A stretch of 9,471 nt of DNA. Source: Propionibacteriaceae bacterium (lineage in GTDB: Bacteria; Actinomycetota; Actinomycetes; Propionibacteriales; Propionibacteriaceae). Under the pieces are notes generated by a model. It saw only the letters and a program-made list of their open reading frames with translations. It had not been told where the DNA came from and ran no database searches. Made by a program: the position numbers and the translations under genes. The stretch is from contig JAGQUI010000081.1 in NCBI GenBank assembly GCA_020438595.1, positions 1 through 9,471 of the forward strand, given 5' to 3'. This document shows, piece after piece, positions 1 through 5,983 of the stretch (positions within the stretch are counted from its first letter, which is position 1; each line of letters opens with the position of its first letter).

Positions 1-83
1 CGGTGGGGGTCCTCACCGGGTTCGGGGCGTTCGGGTACACGATGGCCATGACCTACGTGATCGAACAGCTGAGGGAGAACTGA
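1..83 (+). CDS. C-terminal end of a probable membrane protein (partial)
   Basis: The frame starting at base 3 is open from the window edge and ends at TGA 81-83. It encodes about 26 residues, beginning VGVLTGFGAFGYTMAMTY and ending IEQLREN. The stretch is hydrophobic and glycine-rich and then turns into a short charged tail, as expected for a last transmembrane helix with its terminal tail. Too little is present to assign a family. Its stop codon lies one base before the ATG of the next gene, and the ribosome-binding site of that gene lies inside its last codons, so the two are probably co-transcribed and translationally coupled. Confidence 0.65.
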   Translation, partial: VGVLTGFGAFGYTMAMTYVIEQLREN

Positions 84-84
84 C

Positions 85-735
85 ATGCAGATCACCCACC
101 TGGGGCACTCGGCCGTCCTCGTCGAGGTGGACGGCAGGCGGATCCTGATCGATCCGGGCAACTTCTCCGACGAGTGGCACGGACTGACCGACCTGGACGT
201 GATCCTGGTCACCCACCTGCACCCGGACCACGTCGACCCCGAGCACGCGCCGGCGCTGGTGCGGGCGAACCCGCGGGCGCGCGTCCTGGTCGAACCGACG
301 GTGCCGGACGTGGTGCCGCTGGACCGGGCAGAGTTGATCAGCGCCGACACCAGCGTCGACCTGGGCGGGGTGCGGGTCGCGGCGGTCGGCGGCCTGCACG
401 CCGTGATCCACAAGGACATCCCGCGGATCGGAAACGTGGGCCTGGTGATCTCGGCGGAGGGGGAGCCGACCCTGTTCCACCCGGGCGATAGCCTGGCCGC
501 GATCCCGTCCGGCGTGGACGTGCTCGCCGTGCCCGCCTACGGCCCGTGGGCCGCGATGAAGGAGACCGTCGACTTCGCCCGCGAGGTGGCCGCCCCGATC
601 GGGTTCTGCATCCACGACGGCCTGCTCAACGAGCGCGGCTGGTCACTGGTCTTCAACCGGGTCACCGACATGACCCCCTGCACGCTCGTCGACCTCCGCG
701 GAAAGGGCCCCTGGACCCCCGGGGACGGTTCCTGA
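85..735 (+). CDS. UlaG-like metallo-beta-lactamase-fold hydrolase
   Basis: A 216-residue cytoplasmic protein of the metallo-beta-lactamase superfamily, of the short UlaG/UPF0173-like type. The start is set by GAGGGAG at 71-77, seven bases before ATG 85. Visible metal ligands are HLHPDH at residues 44-49 (His44, His46, Asp48, His49), His105 in GGLHAVIH, Asp135 in FHPGDS, and His177 in FCIHDG. The dinuclear metal site therefore looks complete and the enzyme is probably active. The substrate is unknown; relatives hydrolyse lactones or phosphoesters, but nothing here decides. It follows the membrane-protein gene with a one-base gap. The odd part is the C-terminus: the last codons (GDGS then TGA) are encoded by the core of the intergenic repeat that starts at 721. 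The native end of the protein was probably replaced or lengthened when the repeat arrived. Confidence 0.9.
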   Translation: MQITHLGHSAVLVEVDGRRILIDPGNFSDEWHGLTDLDVILVTHLHPDHVDPEHAPALVRANPRARVLVEPTVPDVVPLDRAELISADTSVDLGGVRVAAVGGLHAVIHKDIPRIGNVGLVISAEGEPTLFHPGDSLAAIPSGVDVLAVPAYGPWAAMKETVDFAREVAAPIGFCIHDGLLNERGWSLVFNRVTDMTPCTLVDLRGKGPWTPGDGS

Positions 736-754
736 CGGTCCGGCTTTTCCACAG
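721..754 (+). repeat. Type II repeat, copy A1
   Basis: A 34-bp unit with core GGGGACGGTTCC (721-732) followed by TGACGGTCCGG and the tail CTTTTCCACAG. It is identical over all 34 bases to copy A2. GGACC at 713-717 can pair with GGTCC at 737-741 around the core, which resembles the hairpin of the type I units elsewhere in the window. The TGA at 733-735 is the stop codon of the hydrolase gene, so this unit overlaps coding sequence. Confidence 0.92.
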
Positions 755-780
755 CCAGCGACACCAGTCCGAGGGGAGGC

Positions 781-814
781 GGGGACGGTTCCTGACGGTC
801 CGGCTTTTCCACAG
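781..814 (+). repeat. Type II repeat, copy A2
   Basis: A perfect 34/34 direct copy of the unit at 721, exactly 60 bp further on, leaving a 26-bp interspace (755-780). The TTTTCCACA tail lies at 805-813. No left arm that could pair with GGTCCGG is visible upstream of this copy. Confidence 0.92.
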
Positions 815-911
815 GCCCTTGACAAGGGGAAATATGGCATGTCGGCGCATCGTGCCGCCCGGTGGACACTTCTGCGGCGTTCGATGCGGTCATCTTCGTA
901 CGCCCGAATCG

Positions 912-927
912 TGGGCTGGCCAGCCCA
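912..927. other. Perfect 16-bp palindrome
   Basis: TGGGCTGGCCAGCCCA is perfectly self-complementary with no loop. It lies in the centre of the repeat-flanked 166-bp segment and is followed within five bases by a second small inverted repeat (932-945). It could be a dimeric-protein binding site or part of a cruciform. No T-run follows, so it is not a classical terminator. Function unknown. Confidence 0.6.
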
Positions 928-949
928 AACGCCGATGAGCATCGGTGCG

Positions 950-961
950 GGAACCGTCGCC
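950..961 (-). repeat. Degenerate solitary repeat core
   Basis: GGAACCGTCGCC differs at one position from the inverted core GGAACCGTCCCC of the repeats on either side. It lacks the TGTGGAAAA tail, so it may be a decayed remnant or a chance match. Confidence 0.4.
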
Positions 962-980
962 GTCGGTCGGGCGCTGTCTC

Positions 981-1014
981 TTGTGGAAAACCCGGACGGT
1001 CGGGAACCGTCCCC
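981..1014 (-). repeat. Type II repeat, copy A3 (inverted)
   Basis: An inverted copy matching A1/A2 at 30 of 34 positions. The tail appears as TGTGGAAAA (982-990) and the core as GGAACCGTCCCC (1003-1014). The changes make GGACGGT (994-1000) complementary to ACCGTCC (1006-1012) around a 5-base loop. CCCGGA (991-996) is also complementary to TCCGGG (1021-1026). This copy can therefore fold locally. Confidence 0.88.
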
Positions 1015-1040
1015 GGCTGATCCGGGCCGGAGTGGCGAAC

Positions 1041-1073
1041 CTGTGGAAAGCCGAACCGTTCGGAACCGTCCCC
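1041..1073 (-). repeat. Type II repeat, copy A4 (inverted)
   Basis: An inverted copy matching 30 of 34 positions of A1, with one base deleted in the A-run of the tail. It begins 60 bp after A3, so the interspace is again 26 bp (1015-1040). It ends four bases before the stop codon of the kinase gene. The inner segment CCGAA-CCG-TTCGG is a short hairpin of its own. Confidence 0.88.
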
Positions 1074-1077
1074 GGGG

Positions 1078-3087
1078 TCAGACGAGGATCAGGGTGACCG
1101 TCGAGCCCTTCGGGGCGAGGGTGCCCTCGCCCGGGTTGGTGCCCCAGACCCGGGATCCGAAAAAGGTCTTGCGGACGCTGACCTTGAAGCCGGCGTCCTT
1201 GAGCTTCTTCTTCGCCTCGTTCGGGGAGAGCCCGCCGACGCCAGGGACGGCGATCATCTCCGGGCCCTTCGAGACCGTGAGGGTGACCGTGCCACCCTTC
1301 TCCACGCTCTTGCCGACCTTCGGGTCGGAGGAGATCACGCTGCCCGCGTCGATGGTGCTGCTGAAGGCGTCCTCGGCCCGCTGCACGATCAGGCCGGCGT
1401 TCTGGAAGTAGGTCTGGGCGTCCTCGAACGGCTTGCCCTTGAAGCTGATGATCTTCACCGGGGCGGGGCCCTTGGAGATGTTCAGGTCGACCGCCGTGCC
1501 CGGCTTGACCAGCTGGCCGGACTCGATCGAGGAACTCACCACCAGGCCGATGCCCATGCTCTCGTCGTAGACCTCCTTGACCTTGCCCACCTCGAGGTGG
1601 GCGTCGGTCAGCGCCTGGGTAGCCTCGTCGCGGTCGCGTCCGACCAGGGACGGCACGGCGTACCGCTCCGGGCCCTTCGACAGGTAGGCCGTCACCGTAC
1701 CACCGCGTAGTACGCGATCGCCGGCGGCAGGATCGGTCCGCGACACCTTGCCGACCGGCACGGTCTCGCTGAACTCCTGCGCCCAGTCGATCCCCAACCC
1801 GTTCTGCGCGGCGAGCGCCGCAGCCTTCTCCTGGGTCAGGTTGTCGAAGTCGGGCGTGGTCATGAACCGGCCGGCCAGGAAGTACCAGGCTCCGGCGCCG
1901 ACCAGCGCCGTGACCAGCAGCAGCACCAACAGAGACACCGCGCCACGGCGGCGCTTGCGCTGCTGCCGCTGCTGCAGCGGGACGGCCGAGGGGCTCGGCA
2001 GCGGCACGCTGTCGTAGTACGGCATGCCGTCGGCGGCGCCCGGATGGCTGGGGCTGATCGGCGTGGACGGCGTGAACCGCAGGGTGGCCGTCCGCTGGAC
2101 CTCCTCGGGGGCCGACGGCGCGAGCGCGGGCACGGTCTCGGTCACCTGGCTGGACGCGTCCAGCGTGGTCTCGCGCATCCGCACGGTCAGCAGCGGGTCG
2201 TCCATCACGCCCTGCTCGATGGCCGCCCGCGCCTGGCGCAGGTGGTCGAGCAGCACCTTCGCGTCCGCGGGACGGTCGTCCGGCTGCCGGGCCGCCGCAG
2301 CGAGCACCAGCGCGTCCAGGTAGGGAGGGACGCCGGAGCGCGTGCCGCGCCACTGCACGGGCGCGTTCGCCGACGGCGCCCCGATCTCGTTGTGCACGTG
2401 GCTGTAGGCCACCTGGATCGGGCTCTCCCCGGTGTGCGGCTTCTTCCCGGTGAGCATCTCGTAGGCGAGGATGCCCAGGGCGTACACGTCGCAGCGCGTA
2501 TCCGCGCGGCCGTGGGTGACCAGCTCCGGCGCGATGTAGGAGACGGTGCCGATCAGCATCCCCTGCGCGGTCGCGGTGTGCGCGGTGACGGCGCGGGCCA
2601 GCCCGAAGTCGGCCACCTTGATCTGGCCGCGGGTCGAGATCAGCACGTTCTCGGGCTTGAGGTCGCGGTGGATGATCCCGGCCTCGTGCGCGGCGGCCAC
2701 CGCAGCGGTCACCGGGATGAGCAGGTCGAGCACCCGGGAAGCCTCCATCGGCGCCTCGCGGGTGATCAGGTGGCGCAGGGTGGAACCCTCCACGTACTCC
2801 ATCACCATGTAGGGCCGGCCCTCGTCCATGCCCTGGTCGAACACCGAGACCACGTTCGGGTTCGACAGCCGCGCCGCGGCACGCGCCTCGCGGTCGAAAC
2901 GGCTGGCGAAGTCCTGGTCGTTGCCCAGGTCGTTGTGCATCACCTTCACCGCGACGGTGCGCGTCAGCCTCCGGTCGGTGGCGAGGTACACGGTGGCCAT
3001 GCCGCCGCGGGCGAGCTTGCGCAGAATCTCGTACCGACCGTCCAGCACGTGCCCCAGCAGGGGATCGGTGTTGCTCATGGTCGTCAC
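1078..3087 (-). CDS. pknL: PknL-type serine/threonine kinase with four PASTA domains
   Basis: A membrane-anchored Ser/Thr kinase that senses the cell envelope. Counting from the internal Met at 3078, the kinase domain spans about residues 15-280: glycine loop LARGGMATVYLA (22-33), catalytic Lys45, HRDLKPEN (137-144), DFG (157-159) and APE (183-185), all intact. A Pro/Ser-rich linker and a basic patch (RQQRKRRR) precede one transmembrane helix (about 379-401). Outside lie four PASTA repeats (about 405-468, 470-538, 539-606, 607-666), which in relatives bind muropeptides or lipid II. I chose GTG 3087, adding three residues, because GGAG at 3094-3097 is six bases upstream of it but 15 bases from ATG 3078. 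Co-location with idsA and metF supports PknL over PknB; PknB normally sits with cell-division and pstP genes. From memory, mycobacterial PknL lacks PASTA domains while corynebacterial PknL has them. Confidence 0.93.
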   Translation of the reverse strand: MTTMSNTDPLLGHVLDGRYEILRKLARGGMATVYLATDRRLTRTVAVKVMHNDLGNDQDFASRFDREARAAARLSNPNVVSVFDQGMDEGRPYMVMEYVEGSTLRHLITREAPMEASRVLDLLIPVTAAVAAAHEAGIIHRDLKPENVLISTRGQIKVADFGLARAVTAHTATAQGMLIGTVSYIAPELVTHGRADTRCDVYALGILAYEMLTGKKPHTGESPIQVAYSHVHNEIGAPSANAPVQWRGTRSGVPPYLDALVLAAAARQPDDRPADAKVLLDHLRQARAAIEQGVMDDPLLTVRMRETTLDASSQVTETVPALAPSAPEEVQRTATLRFTPSTPISPSHPGAADGMPYYDSVPLPSPSAVPLQQRQQRKRRRGAVSLLVLLLVTALVGAGAWYFLAGRFMTTPDFDNLTQEKAAALAAQNGLGIDWAQEFSETVPVGKVSRTDPAAGDRVLRGGTVTAYLSKGPERYAVPSLVGRDRDEATQALTDAHLEVGKVKEVYDESMGIGLVVSSSIESGQLVKPGTAVDLNISKGPAPVKIISFKGKPFEDAQTYFQNAGLIVQRAEDAFSSTIDAGSVISSDPKVGKSVEKGGTVTLTVSKGPEMIAVPGVGGLSPNEAKKKLKDAGFKVSVRKTFFGSRVWGTNPGEGTLAPKGSTVTLILV

Positions 3088-3125
3088 TAGGGGCTCCGGA
3101 CAAGTCGGGGAAGTAGGCCGTCCAG

Positions 3126-3145
3126 ACCTAGAGGCGATTCTAGGT
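3126..3145 (-). promoter_or_regulatory. Inverted repeat overlapping the probable kinase -10 box
   Basis: ACCTAGA (3126-3132) and TCTAGGT (3139-3145) form a perfect 7-bp inverted repeat around GGCGAT. Read on the minus strand, it contains TAGAAT (3137-3142), a good -10 box for the kinase gene, giving a leader of about 40 bases. No clear -35 is visible. The same element lies about 50 bp upstream of the divergent gene at 3194, so it could be an operator acting on both. CTAG is rare in most bacterial genomes and occurs twice here. Confidence 0.5.
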
Positions 3146-3181
3146 GGGACGAGCAAGTTCGTCGCCCGCAACGCGCCGTCG

Positions 3182-3187
3182 TAGGCT
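3182..3187 (+). promoter_or_regulatory. -10 box for a leaderless ThiE/TenI-family transcript
   Basis: TAGGCT fits TANNNT and ends six bases before ATG 3194. This is the spacing at which actinobacterial transcripts start at the A of the start codon. There is no purine-rich Shine-Dalgarno sequence. TTCGTC at 3158-3163 is a weak -35 candidate with an 18-base spacer. Confidence 0.5.
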
Positions 3188-3193
3188 GGGCCC

Positions 3194-3907
3194 ATGACCG
3201 CGCTCCTCGGCCTGGCCACCCGCCTCGAGTTGGCCCGCCTGCTCCTGATCACGGGTGCCCGGACGGAGAAGGATGACCTGCCGGACTTCGCGGACGCGTG
3301 CTTCGCCGGCGGCGTGGACCTGATGCAGTTGCGCGATCCGAGCGCCGACCACGACCAGTTGCTCGCCGCGCTCAGGGTCATGCGCAGCGCCGCCCTGCAC
3401 TACCAGGGGCTGGTCGCCGTCTACGAGTCCGGGCCGTTGGCGAAGGAGTTCGGCGCGGACGTCCTGCACCTGCCCGAACGCGGCATCGCCGCGGCGGAGG
3501 CCCGTGGCTTCCTGCACGAGTGGGCGCTGGTCGGACGCTCGTGCCACACCCGCGAACAGGTGGACGCCGCGCTGGCCGACCCGGCCGTGGACTACCTCAA
3601 CGTCGGTCCGGTGTTCGCCGGCCCCACCGCGGACGCCGGGCTGGACCTGGTCCGCCACACCGCGGCGGTCGCCCCGCCCGGCGAGCCGTCGTCGAAGCCG
3701 TGGTTCGCCGTCGGCGGGATCACCGCGAGCACGCTCGACCAGGTGCTCGCCGCGGGTGCGCGCCGGATCACCGTGTCCCGCGCGATCACTTCGGCGGACG
3801 ACCCCGAGGCCGCAGCCATCTCACTGAAGGACCGCCTTCGGCACGCCTGGAACGAGGACCCCGCGATGGCGAACCTCACCCTGCAGGTGTTCAAGCACCA
3901 CCACTGA
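3194..3907 (+). CDS. ThiE/TenI-family protein (thiamine phosphate synthase-like)
   Basis: A 237-residue TIM-barrel protein of the thiamine phosphate synthase/TenI family. Family marks are VDLMQLRDPS (41-50), VGRSCHT (113-119), YLNVGPVFAGPTADAG (134-149), the phosphate-binding AVGGIT (172-177) and the late VSRAI (194-198). Compared from memory with Bacillus ThiE, both Mg-binding Asp residues appear to be absent: the IND segment reads VYE at 76-78, and the segment after GVH reads LHLPERG at 91-97. The TPTK lysine also reads TAD. The GRS-x-H motif (His117) and the LHLP segment resemble TenI, a thiazole tautomerase. It would usually be labelled thiamine phosphate synthase. The family is certain, but synthase activity is doubtful. 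It is divergent from the kinase and converges on idsA with a six-base gap. Confidence 0.85.
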   Translation: MTALLGLATRLELARLLLITGARTEKDDLPDFADACFAGGVDLMQLRDPSADHDQLLAALRVMRSAALHYQGLVAVYESGPLAKEFGADVLHLPERGIAAAEARGFLHEWALVGRSCHTREQVDAALADPAVDYLNVGPVFAGPTADAGLDLVRHTAAVAPPGEPSSKPWFAVGGITASTLDQVLAAGARRITVSRAITSADDPEAAAISLKDRLRHAWNEDPAMANLTLQVFKHHH

Positions 3908-3913
3908 ACCCGC

Positions 3914-5011
3914 TCAGGCGTCGCGGCGGGTGGCCGCGTCGACCAGCGCCGCCAGGCCGCTGCGCGCGGGCTCGGCCACGGCGTCCAGCGCGGCCAGTGC
4001 CTCGGCCGAGGCCGCCTCGATCTCGCGCTCGGTGGCGGCCAGTGCACCCGAGCCGGTGATGATCGCGCGGGCGTCCGCGAGCTCGGTCGCGTCCAGCTCG
4101 CGTCCCAGCAGCCCGTCCAGCCGGGCCGCGTCCGCCCCGGACGCCGCCGCCATCGCGTTGGCGACCAGCACGGTCAGCTTGCCCTCCCGCAGGTCGTCCC
4201 CGGCGGGCTTGCCGGTGCGCTCGGCGTCCCCGAACACGCCCAGCACGTCGTCGCGGTACTGGAACGCCCGGCCCAGCGGCGAGCCGTAGCGGGCCAGCGC
4301 GTCCAGCAGCTCGGGGGACGCCCCGCCGAGCGCCGCCCCGACCTGCAGCGGGCGGACGACGGTGTACCGCGCGGTCTTGTACTCCACGACGCGCCGCACC
4401 TGGGCGAGCACGGACGCGGCGTCGCGGCGCGCGTCCAGCGGTTCGCGGGTCTGCGCTGTGATGTCCAGGTACTGCCCGCCGGTCACCTCGGACCGCACCG
4501 CCGCCATCAGTGGCTGCGCGGCCGCCAGCGCCGCCTCCGGAGCCCCGCAGGAGTTGAACAGCTCGACCGACCACATCAGCAGCAGGTCGCCGAGCAGGAT
4601 CGCCCCGGCCCGGCCGAACTCCTCGGCGCTGCCCCGGCGGCCGGCGGACGCGTGGCCCGCGGCCAGCTGGACGTGCGCGGACGGCAGCCCGCGCCGGGTG
4701 TCGGAGGCGTCCATCACGTCGTCGTGCACGAGCGCGCTGACGTGCAGCAGGTCGAGGCTCGCCGCCGCCCGCAGGACGTCGTCGGGCACCGCGGTGCCGC
4801 CGGCCGCGGCGAGGTAGCCCCAGCAGCAGAACGCCGGGCGCAGCCGCTTGCCGCCCGCGGTGAACGCGGCGGCGAGGCCGACCAGGTCGGCGGTCTCGGG
4901 GCCCAGCTCGGCGAGGGCGCGGCCGCGGGCGTCCAGGAAGCGGGTCAGCTCCGCGCCGACGGCCTCGCGCAGCGGGGCCGACAACGGGTCGGCGGCGTCC
5001 AGGTTGACCAC
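3914..5011 (-). CDS. idsA: Polyprenyl (geranylgeranyl-type) diphosphate synthase
   Basis: A 365-residue trans-prenyltransferase that condenses isopentenyl diphosphate onto allylic diphosphates. All signature elements are present: GGKRLRP (53-59), first Asp-rich motif DDVMD (97-101) followed by TRRG, GGQYLD (178-183), second Asp-rich motif DDVLGVFGD (254-262) and GKPAGDD (267-273). The residues four and five positions before the first motif are Ala and Ser. These are small, which in this family argues for a product longer than farnesyl, such as geranylgeranyl or longer; this is inferred from general rules. It starts with GTG at 5011 because a TAGGCT -10 box sits six bases upstream, suggesting a leaderless transcript. 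It is divergent from metF with a 51-bp gap, the same neighbour pair as idsA2/Rv2172c in M. tuberculosis as I remember it. Confidence 0.93.
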   Translation of the reverse strand: MVNLDAADPLSAPLREAVGAELTRFLDARGRALAELGPETADLVGLAAAFTAGGKRLRPAFCCWGYLAAAGGTAVPDDVLRAAASLDLLHVSALVHDDVMDASDTRRGLPSAHVQLAAGHASAGRRGSAEEFGRAGAILLGDLLLMWSVELFNSCGAPEAALAAAQPLMAAVRSEVTGGQYLDITAQTREPLDARRDAASVLAQVRRVVEYKTARYTVVRPLQVGAALGGASPELLDALARYGSPLGRAFQYRDDVLGVFGDAERTGKPAGDDLREGKLTVLVANAMAAASGADAARLDGLLGRELDATELADARAIITGSGALAATEREIEAASAEALAALDAVAEPARSGLAALVDAATRRDA

Positions 5012-5017
5012 GGTCTG

Positions 5018-5055
5018 AGCCTAGACTCCCGGCCGCCCGGACGCTGCCCTAGCCT
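5018..5055. promoter_or_regulatory. Divergent leaderless promoters for idsA and metF
   Basis: The 51-bp gap between the two start codons holds two TANNNT boxes. On the minus strand TAGGCT (5018-5023) lies six bases before GTG 5011. On the plus strand TAGCCT (5050-5055) lies seven bases before ATG 5063. Neither gene has a Shine-Dalgarno sequence, so both transcripts probably begin at the start codon. The idsA box lies in the imperfect palindrome GAGCCTAGACTC (5017-5028), which also offers TAGACT as an alternative plus-strand -10. The two polymerase footprints overlap, so the promoters may exclude each other. Confidence 0.5.
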
Positions 5056-5062
5056 TGCCCGC

Positions 5063-5983
5063 ATGCCCGGACCCGAACCCACCATCGCCGACGTCCTCGC
5101 CCAGCGGGACCACCCGACGATGTCGTTCGAGTTCTTCCCGCCGAAGGACGATCCGGGCCAGGCGCAGCTGCTGGACGCGATCACCGCGCTGGAGCCGCTG
5201 CACCCGGACTTCATCTCGGTGACCTATGGCGCGAACGGCTCCAGCCGCGCCCGGACGGTGGCCGCGACCCGGCTGGTGCGGGAGCGGACCACGGCGATCA
5301 CGATGGGCCACCTCACCTGCGTGAGCCAGTCGGTCGACGAGCTCCGCGGCGCCATCGCGGCCTACGCGGACGCGGGCGTCCGGCACATCCTCGCGGTGCG
5401 CGGCGACCCGCCCGGCGGTCCGTCCGCGCCCTGGCAGCGGCACCCCGAGGGCCTGGACAACGCCACCCGGCTGGTCGAGCTGGTCAAGGCCAGCGGCGAC
5501 TTCTGCGTGGGCGTGGGCGCGTTCCCCGACGGCCACCCCGAGCACTTCGACTTCGACCTGGACGCCCGCCTGCTGGCCGAGAAGGAGCAGGCCGGGGCGG
5601 AGTTCGCGATCACCCAGCTGTTCTTCGACGCCGACGCCTACTTCCGGCTGGTCGAGCGGGTGCGCGCGCTCGGCTGCGGGTTGCCGATCGTCGCGGGGAT
5701 CATGCCGGTGACGAACCTCCGCCAGATCGAGCGGTTCGCGACCCTGTCCGGCGCGGACCTGCCGGCGTCCGTGGTGGCCCGGCTGCAGGCGGTCGCGGAC
5801 GACCCGTCCGCCGTTCGCGCGGTGGGGCTGGAGATCGCCACCGAGCTGTCCGACCGGCTGCTCGCCGGCGGCGCGCCCGGTCTGCACTTCTACACGCAGA
5901 ACCGTTCGAGGGCGACCGCGGAGATCCTGGCCCGGCTCCGCGAGATCCCGCCGCACCCGGACCGAGTCGGGGACGGTTCCTGA
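5063..5983 (+). CDS. metF: Methylenetetrahydrofolate reductase (MetF family)
   Basis: A 306-residue flavoprotein TIM barrel that reduces 5,10-methylene- to 5-methyltetrahydrofolate, the methyl donor for methionine synthesis. Motifs: SFEFFPPK (21-28) with the catalytic Glu23, SVTYGANG (52-59), GHLTC (82-86), ILAVRGDPP (109-117) with the conserved Asp115, FAITQLFFD (181-189) with the folate-contacting Gln185, IVAGIMPV (209-216) and HFYTQNRS (275-282). The length is normal for bacterial MetF. A longer upstream frame is open, but ATG 5063 has the leaderless -10 seven bases before it and fits the family start. Actinobacterial members can lack the usual NADH-binding features; this cannot be judged here. 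The C-terminal residues GDGS and the TGA stop are encoded by a palindromic repeat whose left arm begins at 5959, so about the last eight codons are repeat-derived. Confidence 0.95.
   Translation: MPGPEPTIADVLAQRDHPTMSFEFFPPKDDPGQAQLLDAITALEPLHPDFISVTYGANGSSRARTVAATRLVRERTTAITMGHLTCVSQSVDELRGAIAAYADAGVRHILAVRGDPPGGPSAPWQRHPEGLDNATRLVELVKASGDFCVGVGAFPDGHPEHFDFDLDARLLAEKEQAGAEFAITQLFFDADAYFRLVERVRALGCGLPIVAGIMPVTNLRQIERFATLSGADLPASVVARLQAVADDPSAVRAVGLEIATELSDRLLAGGAPGLHFYTQNRSRATAEILARLREIPPHPDRVGDGS

Larger units (their letters stand above)
736..1077. other. Gene-free convergent junction holding the type II repeat array
   Basis: These 342 bp separate the 3' ends of the hydrolase gene (+) and the kinase gene (-). 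Two direct repeats (721, 781) face two inverted copies (981, 1041), forming an interrupted inverted repeat of about 94 bp per arm around a 166-bp centre (815-980). The inverted symmetry continues a few bases outwards: GACCCC at the left (714-719) against GGGGTC at 1074-1079, which runs into the kinase stop codon. The centre holds a 16-bp palindrome, a small hairpin (CCGAT-GAGC-ATCGG, 932-945) and one degenerate repeat core at 950-961. I see no convincing gene in it; the open frames that cross it read into the antisense strand of the kinase gene. Confidence 0.75.

Noticed and set aside
721..1073. CRISPR-like array (34-bp repeats with 26-bp interspaces)
   Set aside because: There are only two copies per direction, the pairs are inverted relative to each other, the same core recurs at distant loci in other contexts, the first unit is partly coding, and there are no cas genes.
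839..1411. Plus-strand open frame beginning in the repeat junction
   Set aside because: It runs antisense through the last PASTA domains of the kinase, has no ribosome-binding site and no recognisable domain.
3076..3078. ATG 3078 as the kinase start
   Set aside because: It is possible, but the only Shine-Dalgarno sequence (GGAG 3094-3097) is 15 bases away; GTG 3087 has the normal six-base spacing.
890..3103. Long minus-strand frame of 737 codons overlapping the kinase gene, and the plus-strand frame 2044-3090
   Set aside because: Both are shadow frames of high-GC coding DNA. They are Arg/Gly/Ala-rich with no recognisable domain, whereas the kinase frame has complete motifs.
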